From positions 992,001-1,056,000 of the forward strand of contig MJGA01000007.1 in NCBI GenBank assembly GCA_001910725.1: a stretch of 64,000 nt of DNA. Direction: 5' to 3'. Position numbers and translations under genes: made by a program. The notes beneath the pieces were generated by a model. That model had not been told where the DNA came from. It was given only the letters and a program-made list of their open reading frames with translations, and made no database searches. Within the stretch, counting starts at the first letter, position 1. Each line of letters opens with the position of its first letter. Shown piece after piece: positions 23,789 to 35,006 of the stretch. This stretch comes from Phanerodontia chrysosporium. Its lineage: Eukaryota; Basidiomycota; Agaricomycetes; Polyporales; Phanerochaetaceae.

Positions 23789-26398
23789 TTATTCTTGAAG
23801 TCGAGTGCATGCGCTGGCGTCTTCTGCGTCTGGACAGGGCACCGAATCATCAGACTTGAAGTAGACCTTAGGAGCGAGGTTTTGCGGGTCGAGGAATTCC
23901 TTGTTGGTGCCCCAATACTTGGCTGGCACCAAGTAAACTAGGGCATCGTAACACTCAGCCGTTTCCCATACGGGCCAGTAGGCTTCGCCGTTGCGGGGCT
24001 CCATAATCCTATGCCTAGATGCCACTTCAATCGTGAATTATTTGTGAACATTAGAGCTCTCACATGGACCTGACATGCTCCACAATGTATTGCATGGACT
24101 GCTCCCTGGCGGATGGCTGTGAGCAGTGCAAGCAACTGTATTCGTTGAAGTGCAAGGAACGCGAGCGCGAGTTTTCGACATATACTTGTTCGGCTTCAAT
24201 TATCGCTGCCTTCAGTCCATCGCTCGCGACCAATTGGCAGAGGTCCCCGATGCTGCAAGCAGAGGATGCCGGTCGACAGTGTACGAACTTACATGAACAA
24301 GTTTTAGTGTTACAGGTCGATTTGGGGCAAGGGACACGAGGACGTACCGCCGCGAACCAGGACATCACAGGAAGGACAGGGCGAGGAAGACTCCAGCACC
24401 TAGTGCACGCCAAACGAACCTGCGAATTATTCATGTCGGCGATTGTCGCTCTCGCAGGGCTGAATCCGCATTTCTCGATAATGGGGACAAGCTCCTCAAC
24501 CGCAGGTACGAAGGATGTTGGATCTCGGAAGCGTTTCCCGGCGATTTCGACCGGTCTCGTGCCACAACTATCACTTTCAGTTAGCTGTGGATAATGTTTA
24601 CAGGCATGAATCGGTGGGTAGACATGTCCTAGGTGCGGACGTGTCTTGCATCGGTAAAGCGCAGCCACTGCGAGTGAGAGGGGCTCTACGGCGGCATCGC
24701 AGTGAAGGTGGCGTTCCGAGACCTTTTGGGAGACTAAAGCACATAAGTTGACGTCGCGATTCGTCCAACCAGTTGCAATCGTCTCGATAGAACCAATCTT
24801 CTCCATGAACTGGCTGTACTGGTACTCGCCGATTTCGCTTTGTGGATCACGGGCGATCTCACGTATTCTAGCGATGCCTCGAGAGGTTTGAAGCTCTGCA
24901 AGCTGTGCAGGGCAGACCTTGAGGCTTAAACCAAGGAGAGATCTATCGAGTGCCTCAAGACGCTCCCGAAGGCTATTGCGATGTTCCAACATTTGAAGGC
25001 GCCTTGCTCTAACTGCCTGCATGATTTTGTTGATAGAAGGAGCTGCAAGCTTCCGCGCTACGCCGCCAAGACGTCTCAGCGGGAATGACCAGTGCTCCTT
25101 CGCGATGGAACTCACAACGATCTGTAAGGGCTCGAGGCTGCCGCACAACGGATAAAGATCGAAGCTTGTGCCATTCCGAGTATGTCATGTTTTCTACTTC
25201 TTCACCCCAGCCTGTTTCCTGAAGTTTGGCCAAGACACTGAAGAATGGTGTTTATTGGACGCATTGATGTCGGCTTATGGACATACTCATCGTAACGCGA
25301 GGCCCTGAGCATGTAGAGTTCTGTACTTCTTATCATCTTCCTAGTCTCATACCACTTCTGGAAGCGATAGGAATGCTGCATCGTTTGTTAGCGGACCGAC
25401 GGTGCACATTTCTATCAACTCGTGGATTGCAGACTTGCCTTTCTCCACTGGTCGCGTGCATGCACCTGGTCTACGATGTACGCTGTTCGAGCCTCGATGC
25501 TCATACCAGATACTTTGCACCGGAGATCTTCGACATCTTGGAAAAAGATGACACCATCATGTGGGTATATTTGTCCTAACATATAATGGGAGTAAGCGCC
25601 GTGCACAAGAAATAGCAATCAATTCGTACCATCCTCCCGAAGTTGTGCTTAGTCCATACTTCACAAACCCGGTAAAGCATGATCTCTTGAAGTGTCGACA
25701 AAACTTCCAAACCCTGGTTATCAAAAACTTGCCATATCGAATTACGTTGTGACGGGAATAGCTTATGTGAAGCGTAGCTGAAAGCCGATACACGGGACAT
25801 GAGCACGGCCGCAATATTGGCCGCGGAAAGAGGGTTCAATTACTCACATGTTGCGCTTGCACTTTCTGCAGTATCGAGCTGTGTGGTCCCACATCATCCA
25901 TTGGCTGTTGATTGCGAAGCACACCTTGTGATGTTGTAAGGCCTGAGCGCATGTTACGCATGTTCTTTCACCTACATGACAATTCGAGCAAAACAGAAAA
26001 TTGGTCAGAGCCGGATGGCTCATCCCTTCCGGGCATTCTGGCAGACCATCGACATTCCGCCACGCTGCCTTCCAGTAAGCCGCATTTCGGCGATTCATGA
26101 GCAAGACTCGGAAATTCTTCGTTGTACGCGCAAGATGCAATAGATCAAGGGGATCAAGGTGAGAGAGAACCTGCAAAGCTGCATGTCAGTAAACAGACCG
26201 CCTTCCAGAGGATGGGGTTACCTCAAAAATGACATCTAGTGGCATGTGTAGCAGATCCTCAAGTCTACCGCGCCGTCTTCGTGGTAGTGCCTTGCTGCTC
26301 TGGGCGGTGCGTCGAGGGGACACTGCTGCTCTATTCGAGGATGGTGGCACATGATGCTCACCAACGGTGGCTCCAAGCTCCTTTGGAACCAGAGACAT
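23789..26398 (-). CDS. F-box protein with Cys-rich tail (copy A of a tandem pair)
   Basis: Probable substrate receptor of an SCF ubiquitin ligase, of the type expanded in agaricomycetes. Exon 1 (from 26398) ends in the F-box start GRLEDLLHMPLDVIFE. The F-box continues in the next exon as VLSHLDPLDLLHLARTTKNFR, then WRNVDGLPECPEGMSHP and a Cys-pair region (FCSNCH..WDHTARYCRKCKR) as in this family. Downstream blocks are MSIEARTAYIVDQVH, GWGEEVENM, VVRQPRALTDR, then a basic helix (VRARRLQMLEHRNSLRERLEAL) and a C-terminal Cys/His-containing segment (YSCLHCSQPS) near 24100. The last exon is read as HRIMEPRNGEAYWP to the stop at 23789. Several introns were placed by comparison with copy B, and the one near 25630 is uncertain. 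Target proteins are unknown. Confidence 0.7.
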
Positions 26399-26625
26399 AG
26401 TACTGCAATGTAGTAGAGGAGAGAACGATTGCGATGGCCCGATAAGGAATCCCGGGTCTAAATCGTGGGCGTCATACTAGGAGGCTGTGAAGATATTTGA
26501 CTATTGCAAACCGATACAGCACGACTCGCTGCTCAAGTTATCCATACCACGTGCCCTACTGGGAGCTCGTACGGCGTGGATCAAGAGTAACGATCGAAGC
26601 CGAGGTTACGATGCATTGCGCGAGC

Positions 26626-29063
26626 TCAAAGCAGGTCACAAAACTTGGCGTACCCATCTCGAAAGGCCTCCTGTAGTTGATCGAGAAGGGCTAAGACGGT
26701 GTCCGTATGCCTTCCGCGTAGCAAGAACACTTGAGCGTTACGGTGTTGACGTACACGAACGTTTTCGTCTTCGTTCCAGAAGTCCCTATCGCGCTGTGGG
26801 GACTTAACATCATGTCTTGTAAGTGAAGACTATCAGACCGTGACGAAAGTGATCCATTGAGAGATTGGCTTACCTGAGGAGTAGGTGGTGCATCATCTCT
26901 CTACGCCCAGTTAACTTCACAGCCGCTTTGTGCGGACAAACCACAGCACCACCAGAGGCTCGGGCAGAGCTGCGCCTGAGATACACCGGCTCCAACTCCA
27001 TGGCTACTGCTGCTTGTTCCTCTGACACGACGCGTAGGCCCGTAAAAGCCATCTCACAGTCGTCATGGCATGACAGAAGGTGGCGGAACTATCAACTACT
27101 CAGCATAATCCAGGTACAAGAAGTAACCATGAACACGCACCGCTGTAAACCAAGGCATCACCATGAGCCCTGTTTCAGGATTCCAAGATTCGCATGTCAA
27201 TCGCACCGCCAACTTCTCCATACCGTCTATGGTGACCGTCGCTGGATCCCGTCCACAAAGCCGGGTGATCGGCGACAGTTTGTGAACGTTGGACTCGAAG
27301 TTGACACATGCCCAGTGATGAGGGGAAAGATGCTTGGCGGCAGTGGCGGCATACATATCGCTTTGAGCCGCTGTGGAGCAGGCTGCGGTGCATCAATGCG
27401 TCTGAGCATGGCTTGCTTCATTGTCGCACGCCTTGCATGCGAATCGGCAAGCCGCCGCTAACGCCAGGGGATCGACGGAGGGGTCCACGGTCTCGAGATC
27501 CTGGACCACTAAGGCCGCAAGGTGTGAGTTTAGCTGATTCTTTCAGCTCTCGATGAAGGGTGGTAGGGCTTCTTCCAACCAGCCAAATCTTTCCGCGTCT
27601 ACTTTCACCTCCGGCTCGCCGTCGATCAGGTTTCGCAGGCGGTCAACTCCTAGAGCAATATCAAGCTCTGTCGGTAGGCCTGGGCAGTACGAAAATAGTT
27701 TCGTCAGCATGTCATCGAAGACCTTAAACCTCGCTCCAGTCTCGCTTGGCGTACCTTGTAAAGGCGTTCATGCTTGACTCTTTCCCGATACTCCGATACA
27801 GCTGGAGAGATTCTTGGCAAGGCTTCCTGCATGTCAGACAGTGAGAAGACAATACACTGGGGTAGATCTTACCGTGATCCGTTAGCTTCTTTGGCTGGTG
27901 AATGACGGGCAAATTCGAAATATTCAATCCAGGTATTGGTCGACATTGCCAAGAATTCGTCTCGCCAACCGAGAGCCAGGAGTTTCATGCAAACCTTAAC
28001 CAAAAGGATAGGCCATTCGACGAGATCGTTGAAGATATTGACATATTCCATATGCCGGGCATGGCGGTTGTTTTGACTTCCGCCTTCCTCGCGTCCTCTT
28101 GAGATTGGAACCAACGGAAGATATCAGGAACCCATTTCTTAACTGATAGCGAGAGCATTAATGGCGCGTATCAAAGGTCACCTTTCGCGAGACGTACCTC
28201 TCTCCACTGGCTGATATGGTGAACTTGTGCGGCGACGTGTCCGGTCCTCTCTTCGATGCTCATGGAAGACAGGCTATCAGCCACTCGAAGAAAGTCGGAT
28301 TTGATACAATGTCGGGATATCCTCCACGGCTGGTCGAGGAAAAGTTTAGCTGCATTTGACGTCGCGTAAGAAGAGGAGCCATGCTGAAGAGACAGATTCT
28401 CACTTTGAGTAGGGTCTTTGTCCCGCATGCGCATCACGTCCCTAGCGAGGACATTCCTAATTACTCTCTCGAAGGTGATCGCTACGAATAAAAACTCTAT
28501 CGAGGCCTCGCCGCGAATCCAGCGCTCACTTGCCCGTTTGTGTCTACAGGAGGGTTAGTTTCGACTCCGTACAGTGAATACGTGTCACAAACTCCTTGGT
28601 TTCGCAACCTCCTGCAATATCTGACCATATGGTCCTAGTATATGTGATGACTATTGGGCTGGCCGCAGTTCTTGGGTGGCAGCGAGAGTTAACGTCCGAT
28701 GATTCAGAAAGCAAAGATGTGTCGCTCACATCACAACTGGTACAAAAGACGAAGTTCATGTACGTGGGTTCGCTCACGCCAGGAGGGCATCTTGGCAGGC
28801 CATCAACGTTCTCCCGAGCCTTCTTCTACAAGAATGCGTTCCTCCTGTCCACGAGCACTGCGCGGAACGGTTTGCTCTTGCGCGCCAGATGCCACAAGTC
28901 GAGCGGCTGGAGAAACGAGAAAATCTAGAAATCTAATAAGTATCGAATATAAACTTTAAAGCATGACTGCCCCGACCTCGAGCACAATGTCCAGAGGCAT
29001 ACTTGGCAAATCCTCGAGCCTTCCGCTCTTTCCCGACGCGCGAGGACGCGCTCCAGCCTTCAT
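26626..29063 (-). pseudogene. F-box protein copy B, disrupted (probable pseudogene)
   Basis: Same architecture as copy A, on the same strand immediately upstream of it. Recognised blocks: GRLEDLPSMPLDIVLE then IFSFLQPLDLWHLARKSKPFR (F-box), ENVDGLPRCPPGVSEPTYM, DHMVRYCRR, MSIEERTGHVAAQVHHISQWRE, LALGWRDEFLAMS, HQPKKLTDH, a basic helix, GRDPATVTIDGMEKLAVR, VSEEQAAVAMELEP, TGRREMM, and a last exon ending CDLL at 26626. The reading is broken by TAG at 28828-28826 (RRNAFL*KKARENV) and by TAG at 28637-28635 (before DHMVRYC). In copy A the second of these positions is tryptophan. There is also one extra base near 27905-27915 before HQPKKLTDH and one missing base near 27725. The two stops cannot be explained by indel errors alone. 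Either the gene is decaying or the consensus has substitution errors. Confidence 0.65.
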
Positions 29064-29702
29064 CGACGTTTGCGTGACTTCTGCATTGTAACCATTTCTT
29101 CTCTTTACCTGGCGCATCATCAGGTCCTACTGTCAGAAGACAGACAGTAACTGTGCGTAGTGGTCGGTGGGGTGATGGGCAAAGCATGAGATTCCTGCCC
29201 TACCAATTTCGGCAGCCGGTGTCCATCACAAGCGTGGGAAGAGTTTGATGGCATAAATTTCTGCGACGCGCGCTGCACTCGTCTGCACTTCGCTCTCCCT
29301 TATGATGTGACCTGCCTTCCTCTACTCCATTCAGCCACCATACATCCCGGATAGGGTCTTGAGATACACAAATGGTGAGTACGATGTTCTTTACGCTCCG
29401 AGTGATGAGCTTTTTGCTGTGCACCAGTCGGATGGTTCAGACGACAAAATCCCTGGTCCTCTACCATACGCTTTGAGGACCCTGACTACATTCTCTCATT
29501 CGATTCCGTCGAGATCATCCATGCTTACCAATCCTTCTTTCAGATCTCCTCCGTATTGCAAGCACGCAGTGTCTTCATTAGTATATCGTCCATTTGTACA
29601 GTATCTATTTTTTGAAATGGAAAAGCATTGGCTACTATACATACACTACCGAAGAAAGTGAACTGGCATACATGTGAAGAAAGACACAACAGAAGACGAT
29701 GA
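29064..29702. other. Intergenic spacer, nothing recognised
   Basis: Promoter side of F-box copy B and 3' flank of the SF3B1 gene. A plus-strand open frame of about 100 codons (29359-29661) has no family features and poor context. Confidence 0.45.
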
Positions 29703-32700
29703 CTATATGAACATCTGCAGCGGGTGGCGGTCGTAGACATTTTGACCCTCGCTGAGCTCGCCAAGGTCGGGGTAGAACGGGACGAGGGCATCTGCCGCGC
29801 CGAGGTACAATGAGTTGTAGATGCGCCAGTAGACCTGATGGACGATGTGAATCAGTGACTGCACTTTGCAGATACACAACGTAGTACTCACCTCTCGAAC
29901 TTTCCGTGCTGGGTGGAAGAGACCCTGCAGCGTGTAGCTCAGTAGCACTCCTGGACCGAGCGTGACACGCATAGCTTCTATCGCCTCCATGACGGCGCCG
30001 ATGACGTGTGGCGACGTCTCGAAGCAGTTCGGCCAGACGAGGTTCATGAGATGCATCATCGAGTCTTCACAGCCGAGGCCAGCGACGCCAAGCGCAAGGT
30101 GCTTGACGATGACGCTGGCCGTCTGCCGGTGGACAAGGTCGCGATCCGTGAGCGCATCCTCGAGCATCGTGACCACCGAGTCGACGTAGTATGCGGACTG
30201 AGGGCCGACGTATTCGAAGACGAAGGTGAGAGCCTTCAGACAGCCCGTGCGGACGTTGAGCTCGGCAGTGCGGTACTCGTTTAGGATAGCGGGAATGCAG
30301 GTGAAGGGGCCGCAAGTCTCCGCAACGATGGCGATGGCGACCGTACTACAGACACGGCTCTGACGCTCCTGCACGCGCAGATTGGTGAGCAGAACCTGGA
30401 GCACGTCTTGAGGACCCAAACTCTTCGCAATGTAACCAAAGGAGTTGACGGCTGCACGACGGATGCCCTTCTTGTGCGCCTTTAGCAGGTCGAGAAGCTC
30501 GAAGCAGATACGCATCCATTCACGAGCTGGAACAAATTCGGCACCACGATCGGCGATACGTCCAATCAAGTTGATGGTCGCCTCCTGCACCTTCTCGTGA
30601 CGGTTGCGAAGAATAGGGGTCAGACGAGGCACTGAAAGGAAAGGAAAATTCACGTCAGCGATGAGACATACGCGAAGAACATTGTAACTCACATAGATCC
30701 TTGATGGGAGGGTTCATCTGGGTCATACCGACGACGTTCGCAATCGCACCTTCGGCGGCGATGATACTACCCAAGGTATCGGGATACTCCTCGCCGAGCT
30801 GCTCGAACAGAACGAGGCCCAACTTGCTGAGCAACTGGTCCTCACCGCACTGCTTGATGACGACGGCAAGGCGAGTCGTGAGGTCGGCCGCCTGTTGACG
30901 GACCTTCGCGCTCTTGTTGTTCAACCGCCAGAGGATGGTCGAGACAATCTGGGTAAGGTATGGCTTCACACGGATACCAAGAGCGTTGACCACGGTACCG
31001 AACCCGTCGAGCATGACCTGATCCTCGGTAGTTTGCTCCTGGAACGCGTAGATGATACCGTCGACCAAGCGGACCTCAAGGCGCTCGTCGATGTCGGACG
31101 CGCCGAGGGACGCGACGACCTTCGTGATAGTCTCCATGACCATCTTCCGGTATGGCTCCGCCTCGTCCTTGAGGTCGTTGACGATACGTCCAACGATCTC
31201 CGCAACGCCAGCCTTCTGAGCGAGCTCGACAGTGGTCTCGACGACCTGGCGGTAGTTTCTGCGATCGAGGCCATACGGCGAACCCAGAAGGCCTTGAAGA
31301 AGTCCGGAAGAATGTCCTGCTTGATGTATTGTGGAGTGACACCCTCAGTAGCAGCGCACTGCTGTACGACCTTCAGGACAATCTTCTTCATCTCCTCGTC
31401 CGAGGTTTGGAACTCTCGAATGAGAATGATGGTGACTTCCTTGATATAGTACGAGACGTACTCAGGGTCCATAAGGGGTAGGATGAAACCGATAGCCTTG
31501 AGGAATGCCGCCAGACTCTTGCCACGGTGAAGACGGATGCCGACCCAAAGCGGCTTGAGGACATTGTCGAACGACTCGATACCGTATGGTGCAGCGGCTT
31601 CCGCCAACGCTGCCAGAGCAAGAGCGGTCATCGTCCGGACCTTCTGCTGCTCATCCTGCAGTCCGTGGGCAATGCAGTCGACGAGGTTGCGGAGGTGGGG
31701 GAGAACAGCACAGCCCATCATAATGGCGATCTGCTGGACAATGCGGATACCGGTGTGACGAGCCTGCCACGACTTCTTGCTACGGCAGACAGCCTTCAAG
31801 AAGGGAAGCAGAGAGGGAATACCGAGGGCTGAGGCTACAACGGAGAAGGCGCGCGCAGTGGTGTTACGGACGTACTCGTCGGCATGGTCGATATCCGGTC
31901 GCATGGTGGAGATCATATGGGCAAGACCGGCAGCCTTCGATAGATTCGAGATGATCTCGCGACCCTCAACGCGAGCGTAGTAGTCCTCGTCAATGAGCAA
32001 CGGCTCAATGACGACGAGAATCTTGTGGACGTAGGGGCGGACAAGGTCGTCGAGCTTGTAGAGGACGCGGTCAATGACCTTGACGAGCAGGTGGCGCTCT
32101 TGGTCTTCCAGGGTGCGCTCCATGAGTAGAGGCAGGATCTTGTCGAACAAAGGACCAGCACCAAATTCACGGGCTTTGTCGGTAATCTGTCTCAGAGCGG
32201 TTTTCCGAACGGGAGGCGTACCGTTCTTGATTTTGAGCAGGAGGCGCATAATCTTACGCTCCTTCATCTCCTCCACCGAAAGCTCAGTCTCGTCTTCCTC
32301 CTTCAAAATCTTAGCGAAGTACTGGGCGTCTTCAGCCTTGAAGAACGCGAGGCTACCAACGCCCGGTATCTCGGTGGGGAGCTCAGGAGCAAGACCTGCG
32401 GCTGCGGCAACTGCAGCGGCGTCAGAGCCTTCCTGAATGTGGAAGCCTCCCACCTCGGTGACTGGGGTTGCAAACTTCGGAGGTCGTACGAGAGGTGCAT
32501 AGCCAGGGGGAGGGGTGACAATCTGGTAGCCTTGAGTGGGGAGGATGGCGTCCAGCTCCTCGTCCGTAAGGTATCTGTTGTGCTTGTCGTCGTGCATGAT
32601 ACCGGGGGCGTTCATGATGATGGGAGTCATGGCCGGCTCGGGCTGTGCGGCAGGTGCCTGGTCCCAACGAGACCGTTTCGGTGTTTCGCCAACGTTCGTA

Positions 32701-33263
32701 ACGTCCGCAGGGGTGGCGTCCCAGCGAGAGCGACGTTTCTTAGGCGCAGCCTGCTCCAATGCTTCCTTCGACCACTCGCCCTTGTCTTCCATCTTGACAT
32801 CGGCGTTCTCATCTGAGGGTTCAGCAACGTCCCAACGACGCTTACGCTTGGTGCCGGATGACTGAGCGAGTTCTTGAGCGGCCTCCATGAGCTCCTCGCG
32901 GGGAGGCGTCTTGTCCAGGTCCATCTTCTCTTTCCCCTCTTCCCTCGCTTGCCTCTCCTTCTCCTCGATAGCTCGCCTCACCCTCTGCTCTTCCCGCTCC
33001 AGCCTCTGCAACCTCATAGCATCCTTATAGCCACCCTCGACATCCTGACCCTCTTCTGCCGCCTTGAACGCGTCTACGCCCTCATGTGCGACACGGTTGA
33101 ACCTGCGGTTGTGGTAGTCGGACTGGCGCGCAGCGATCTGACGCTTCGACGCAGTCTCTGCGAAGGGGTCAAAGTCTTCCTCCTCGGCAAGTTCTGCGAA
33201 CTCCTGGAGCACCTCCTTGGGTGCTGTGAATGAGTCGACCAGGCGCGGTTCGTCGGAGGACAT
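29703..33263 (-). CDS. HSH155: Splicing factor 3b subunit 1 (U2 snRNP, HEAT-repeat)
   Basis: Core U2 snRNP protein that clamps the branch-site helix in the spliceosome. Exons 33263-30693, 30631-29892 and 29834-29703. The N-terminus carries three U2AF-ligand-type Arg-Trp motifs ([25 protein letters not shown]). The HEAT superhelix is very highly conserved, e.g. [20 protein letters not shown] (the region of the cancer-hotspot repeats in the human protein), [47 protein letters not shown] and [14 protein letters not shown]. At 31268-31272 one base is missing (VRRMA then [10 protein letters not shown] in another frame). Adding one base makes the total exactly 1148 codons, so this essential gene is surely intact in the organism. 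The ATG at 33263 was chosen because the upstream extension begins with TTG. Confidence 0.95.
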
Positions 33264-33525
33264 GGTCGATGTGAGAGGTGGTGTGTGTAGTGACAAGAAC
33301 GGGGCAGAAGACCTTACGGAGCGCTGAGTAAGGAGCGGTAGAACAGAAACTCCGATGTACTCCGTTGGAAATGCTCAGCTGAAGATGGTGATGCTTGTGA
33401 GCTCCGCTCAAACTCACGCCACAACGGCTCCGCCCACTGGCCCATGACCGGAAGGCACGACTCGAACAACAGATTTATGTGCACATGAGTGTCTCTCATG
33501 GTGACCCATGATGTTGCGTATGGAA

Positions 33526-33852
33526 TTACTGCCCATTTGCGTTCAACTGCGCATTGAGAGCGACATTCTCTCTTCTTAACTCTTGGATTACGGCCTGAAC
33601 GAGCTGAATAAACATCCCCTGCGTGGACAATGGGATTGTACGCACCGCCAGTGCCTCCGGGTTCACACCGCTCTCAATCATGCTGACGCAAGTTGCAAGC
33701 GTCTCCTTGTCGAGCTGAGTATTGAGCAGCTGGGACATCTCGAACAGAACTAGGCGTTCGATAAATTCGCTATTCTGACCTGACCAGCGCCGACGCTCAC
33801 TGTCTAATGTTTGTTGCGCAGAGCTAATACGGTTCGCGTCCCTGCTCGACAT
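33526..33852 (-). CDS. MZT1: Mitotic-spindle organizing protein 1 (MOZART1)
   Basis: Very small gamma-tubulin complex subunit that recruits and activates microtubule nucleation at spindle poles. It is easily missed because two introns interrupt 74 codons. Exons are 33852-33801, 33749-33646 and 33594-33526, exactly 75 codons with stop. The spliced protein contains AQQTLDILFEMSQLLNT, LDKETLATCVSMIESGVNPEALA and AVIQELRRENVAL, covering the whole three-helix MOZART1 fold. Reading straight through the first intron would insert an alien SERRRWSGQNSEF stretch, which argues for the splice. It lies 263 bp upstream of SF3B1 on the same strand and is divergent from the DOPA-dioxygenase-like gene. Confidence 0.9.
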   Translation of the reverse strand: MSSRDANRISSAQQTLDSERRRWSGQNSEFIERLVLFEMSQLLNTQLDKETLATCVSMIESGVNPEALAVRTIPLSTQGMFIQLVQAVIQELRRENVALNAQLNANGQ

Positions 33853-34103
33853 CGTGGCACCGCGTTTGTCAGACCCCAGTTGCTCGGACGCGTTGTGAGT
33901 GCTCGCGGAGTCTGCGCGTGGTGCTGGATGATGGTCGTGTGTGAAGTCGCGACCCGAGGGGCCGAGGCAGTCTTAGTCATCGACGATTCCCATTGTCATC
34001 TCAAACACGACATTGCGCGCAATCCTGAACTATAAGTATACCAAAGCACTGAACCCATGGCCGCCGCATTGCAGTCACACCTTCCTACCGCACTGTACCG
34101 ACG

Positions 34104-34778
34104 ATGGCTACAACATCGCCGTGGGGCTCTCCTCTGAAAGGTTACGAGAACGCCGAACCGCTGCCTACCACGACAAACCCAGATGGCAAGTCGCTCTACA
34201 ACCCTCCTGCCCCGCTGTCTTCGGCGTATGAGAAGTTCCCGGAACCCATAGATATGTCGAACAACGCGTTCGACTTCCACAGTGAGCATCGCACTTAAGC
34301 TTGTCTGCAGTCTCAGCGCGCTTACGCGGAGGCAGTCTACTACATGCAAAGCGATGCTGCGCAAACAAAGTACGCGAAAGAGCTGCACGAACGCATCAGG
34401 CGCGAGTTCCCAGAGGTACCAGACTTTGTGTGCCATCGAGGCTATGTGTGGTTGACGCAATGTTCTTCCTTAGCTTCGTATCTATAAGTTCTGGGACAAG
34501 CCCGTTGGTCCTCACCCCACGGCGATGTTCGAGGTCAATACGTTCACACCTCACCAGACTGGAACCTTGTTTGGTTGGCTAGTTGTGAATCGTGGACCAT
34601 GCTCGTGAGCAGCATTTATAGTTTTTCCCTTGAATGTGCCATGTCTGATTGCTCAATCCCAAGGGTCCTGATCCATCCCAACACCGACGATCCGTACAGA
34701 GACCATACGGAACGTGCCTCTTGGATAGGACCCCCTTGGCCGATCAATGCTGAGATGCTGAGGAAGTTCCAGCACTGA
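34104..34778 (+). CDS. DOPA 4,5-dioxygenase-like protein
   Basis: Member of the DOPA-dioxygenase family; the founding Amanita enzyme cleaves L-DOPA extradiol-wise in betalain-type pigment synthesis, but most fungal members are uncharacterised. Exons 34104-34281, 34336-34415, 34474-34604 and 34664-34778 sum to exactly 168 codons. Family blocks: FDFHIYYMQ, YAKELHERIRREFPELRIYKFW, GPHPTAMFEVNTFTP, FGWLVVNRGP and SVLIHPNTDDPYRDHTERASW. Candidate metal-ligand histidines are in FDFH, GPHP, LIHPN and RDHTE. The first acceptor is the one after the GGAGGCAG at 34328-34335; using it restores the expected FDFHIYY. The substrate cannot be inferred. Confidence 0.88.
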
Positions 34779-35006
34779 ATGTCTTAATGCTTGTGAAATG
34801 TATAGTACGATACTTGCGTCAATGTAAACAGTGTCTCTCTTACAGTTGGCCGTTGGAACCCAGACAGCAAGTCTCATCGAGTATGTGTGCATTTCACGGA
34901 TCGCTAGATAATGTTACATAGACCGGACATCTACCGTTAGCTAAAGACACTCCGGGCGAGCAGACTACAGTCTGCTATTTTCGAGGCTGCAATGTCCAAG
35001 CGCCTC

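Noticed and set aside
28932..29187. Open frame crossing the start region of F-box copy B
   Set aside because: It reads a different frame from the F-box exon and contains no family motif; the ATG at 29063 opens the frame with GRLEDLPSMPLDIVLE.
33264..33296. Longer N-terminus for SF3B1
   Set aside because: The extended frame begins with TTG; the first ATG is at 33263 and gives a family-like start.
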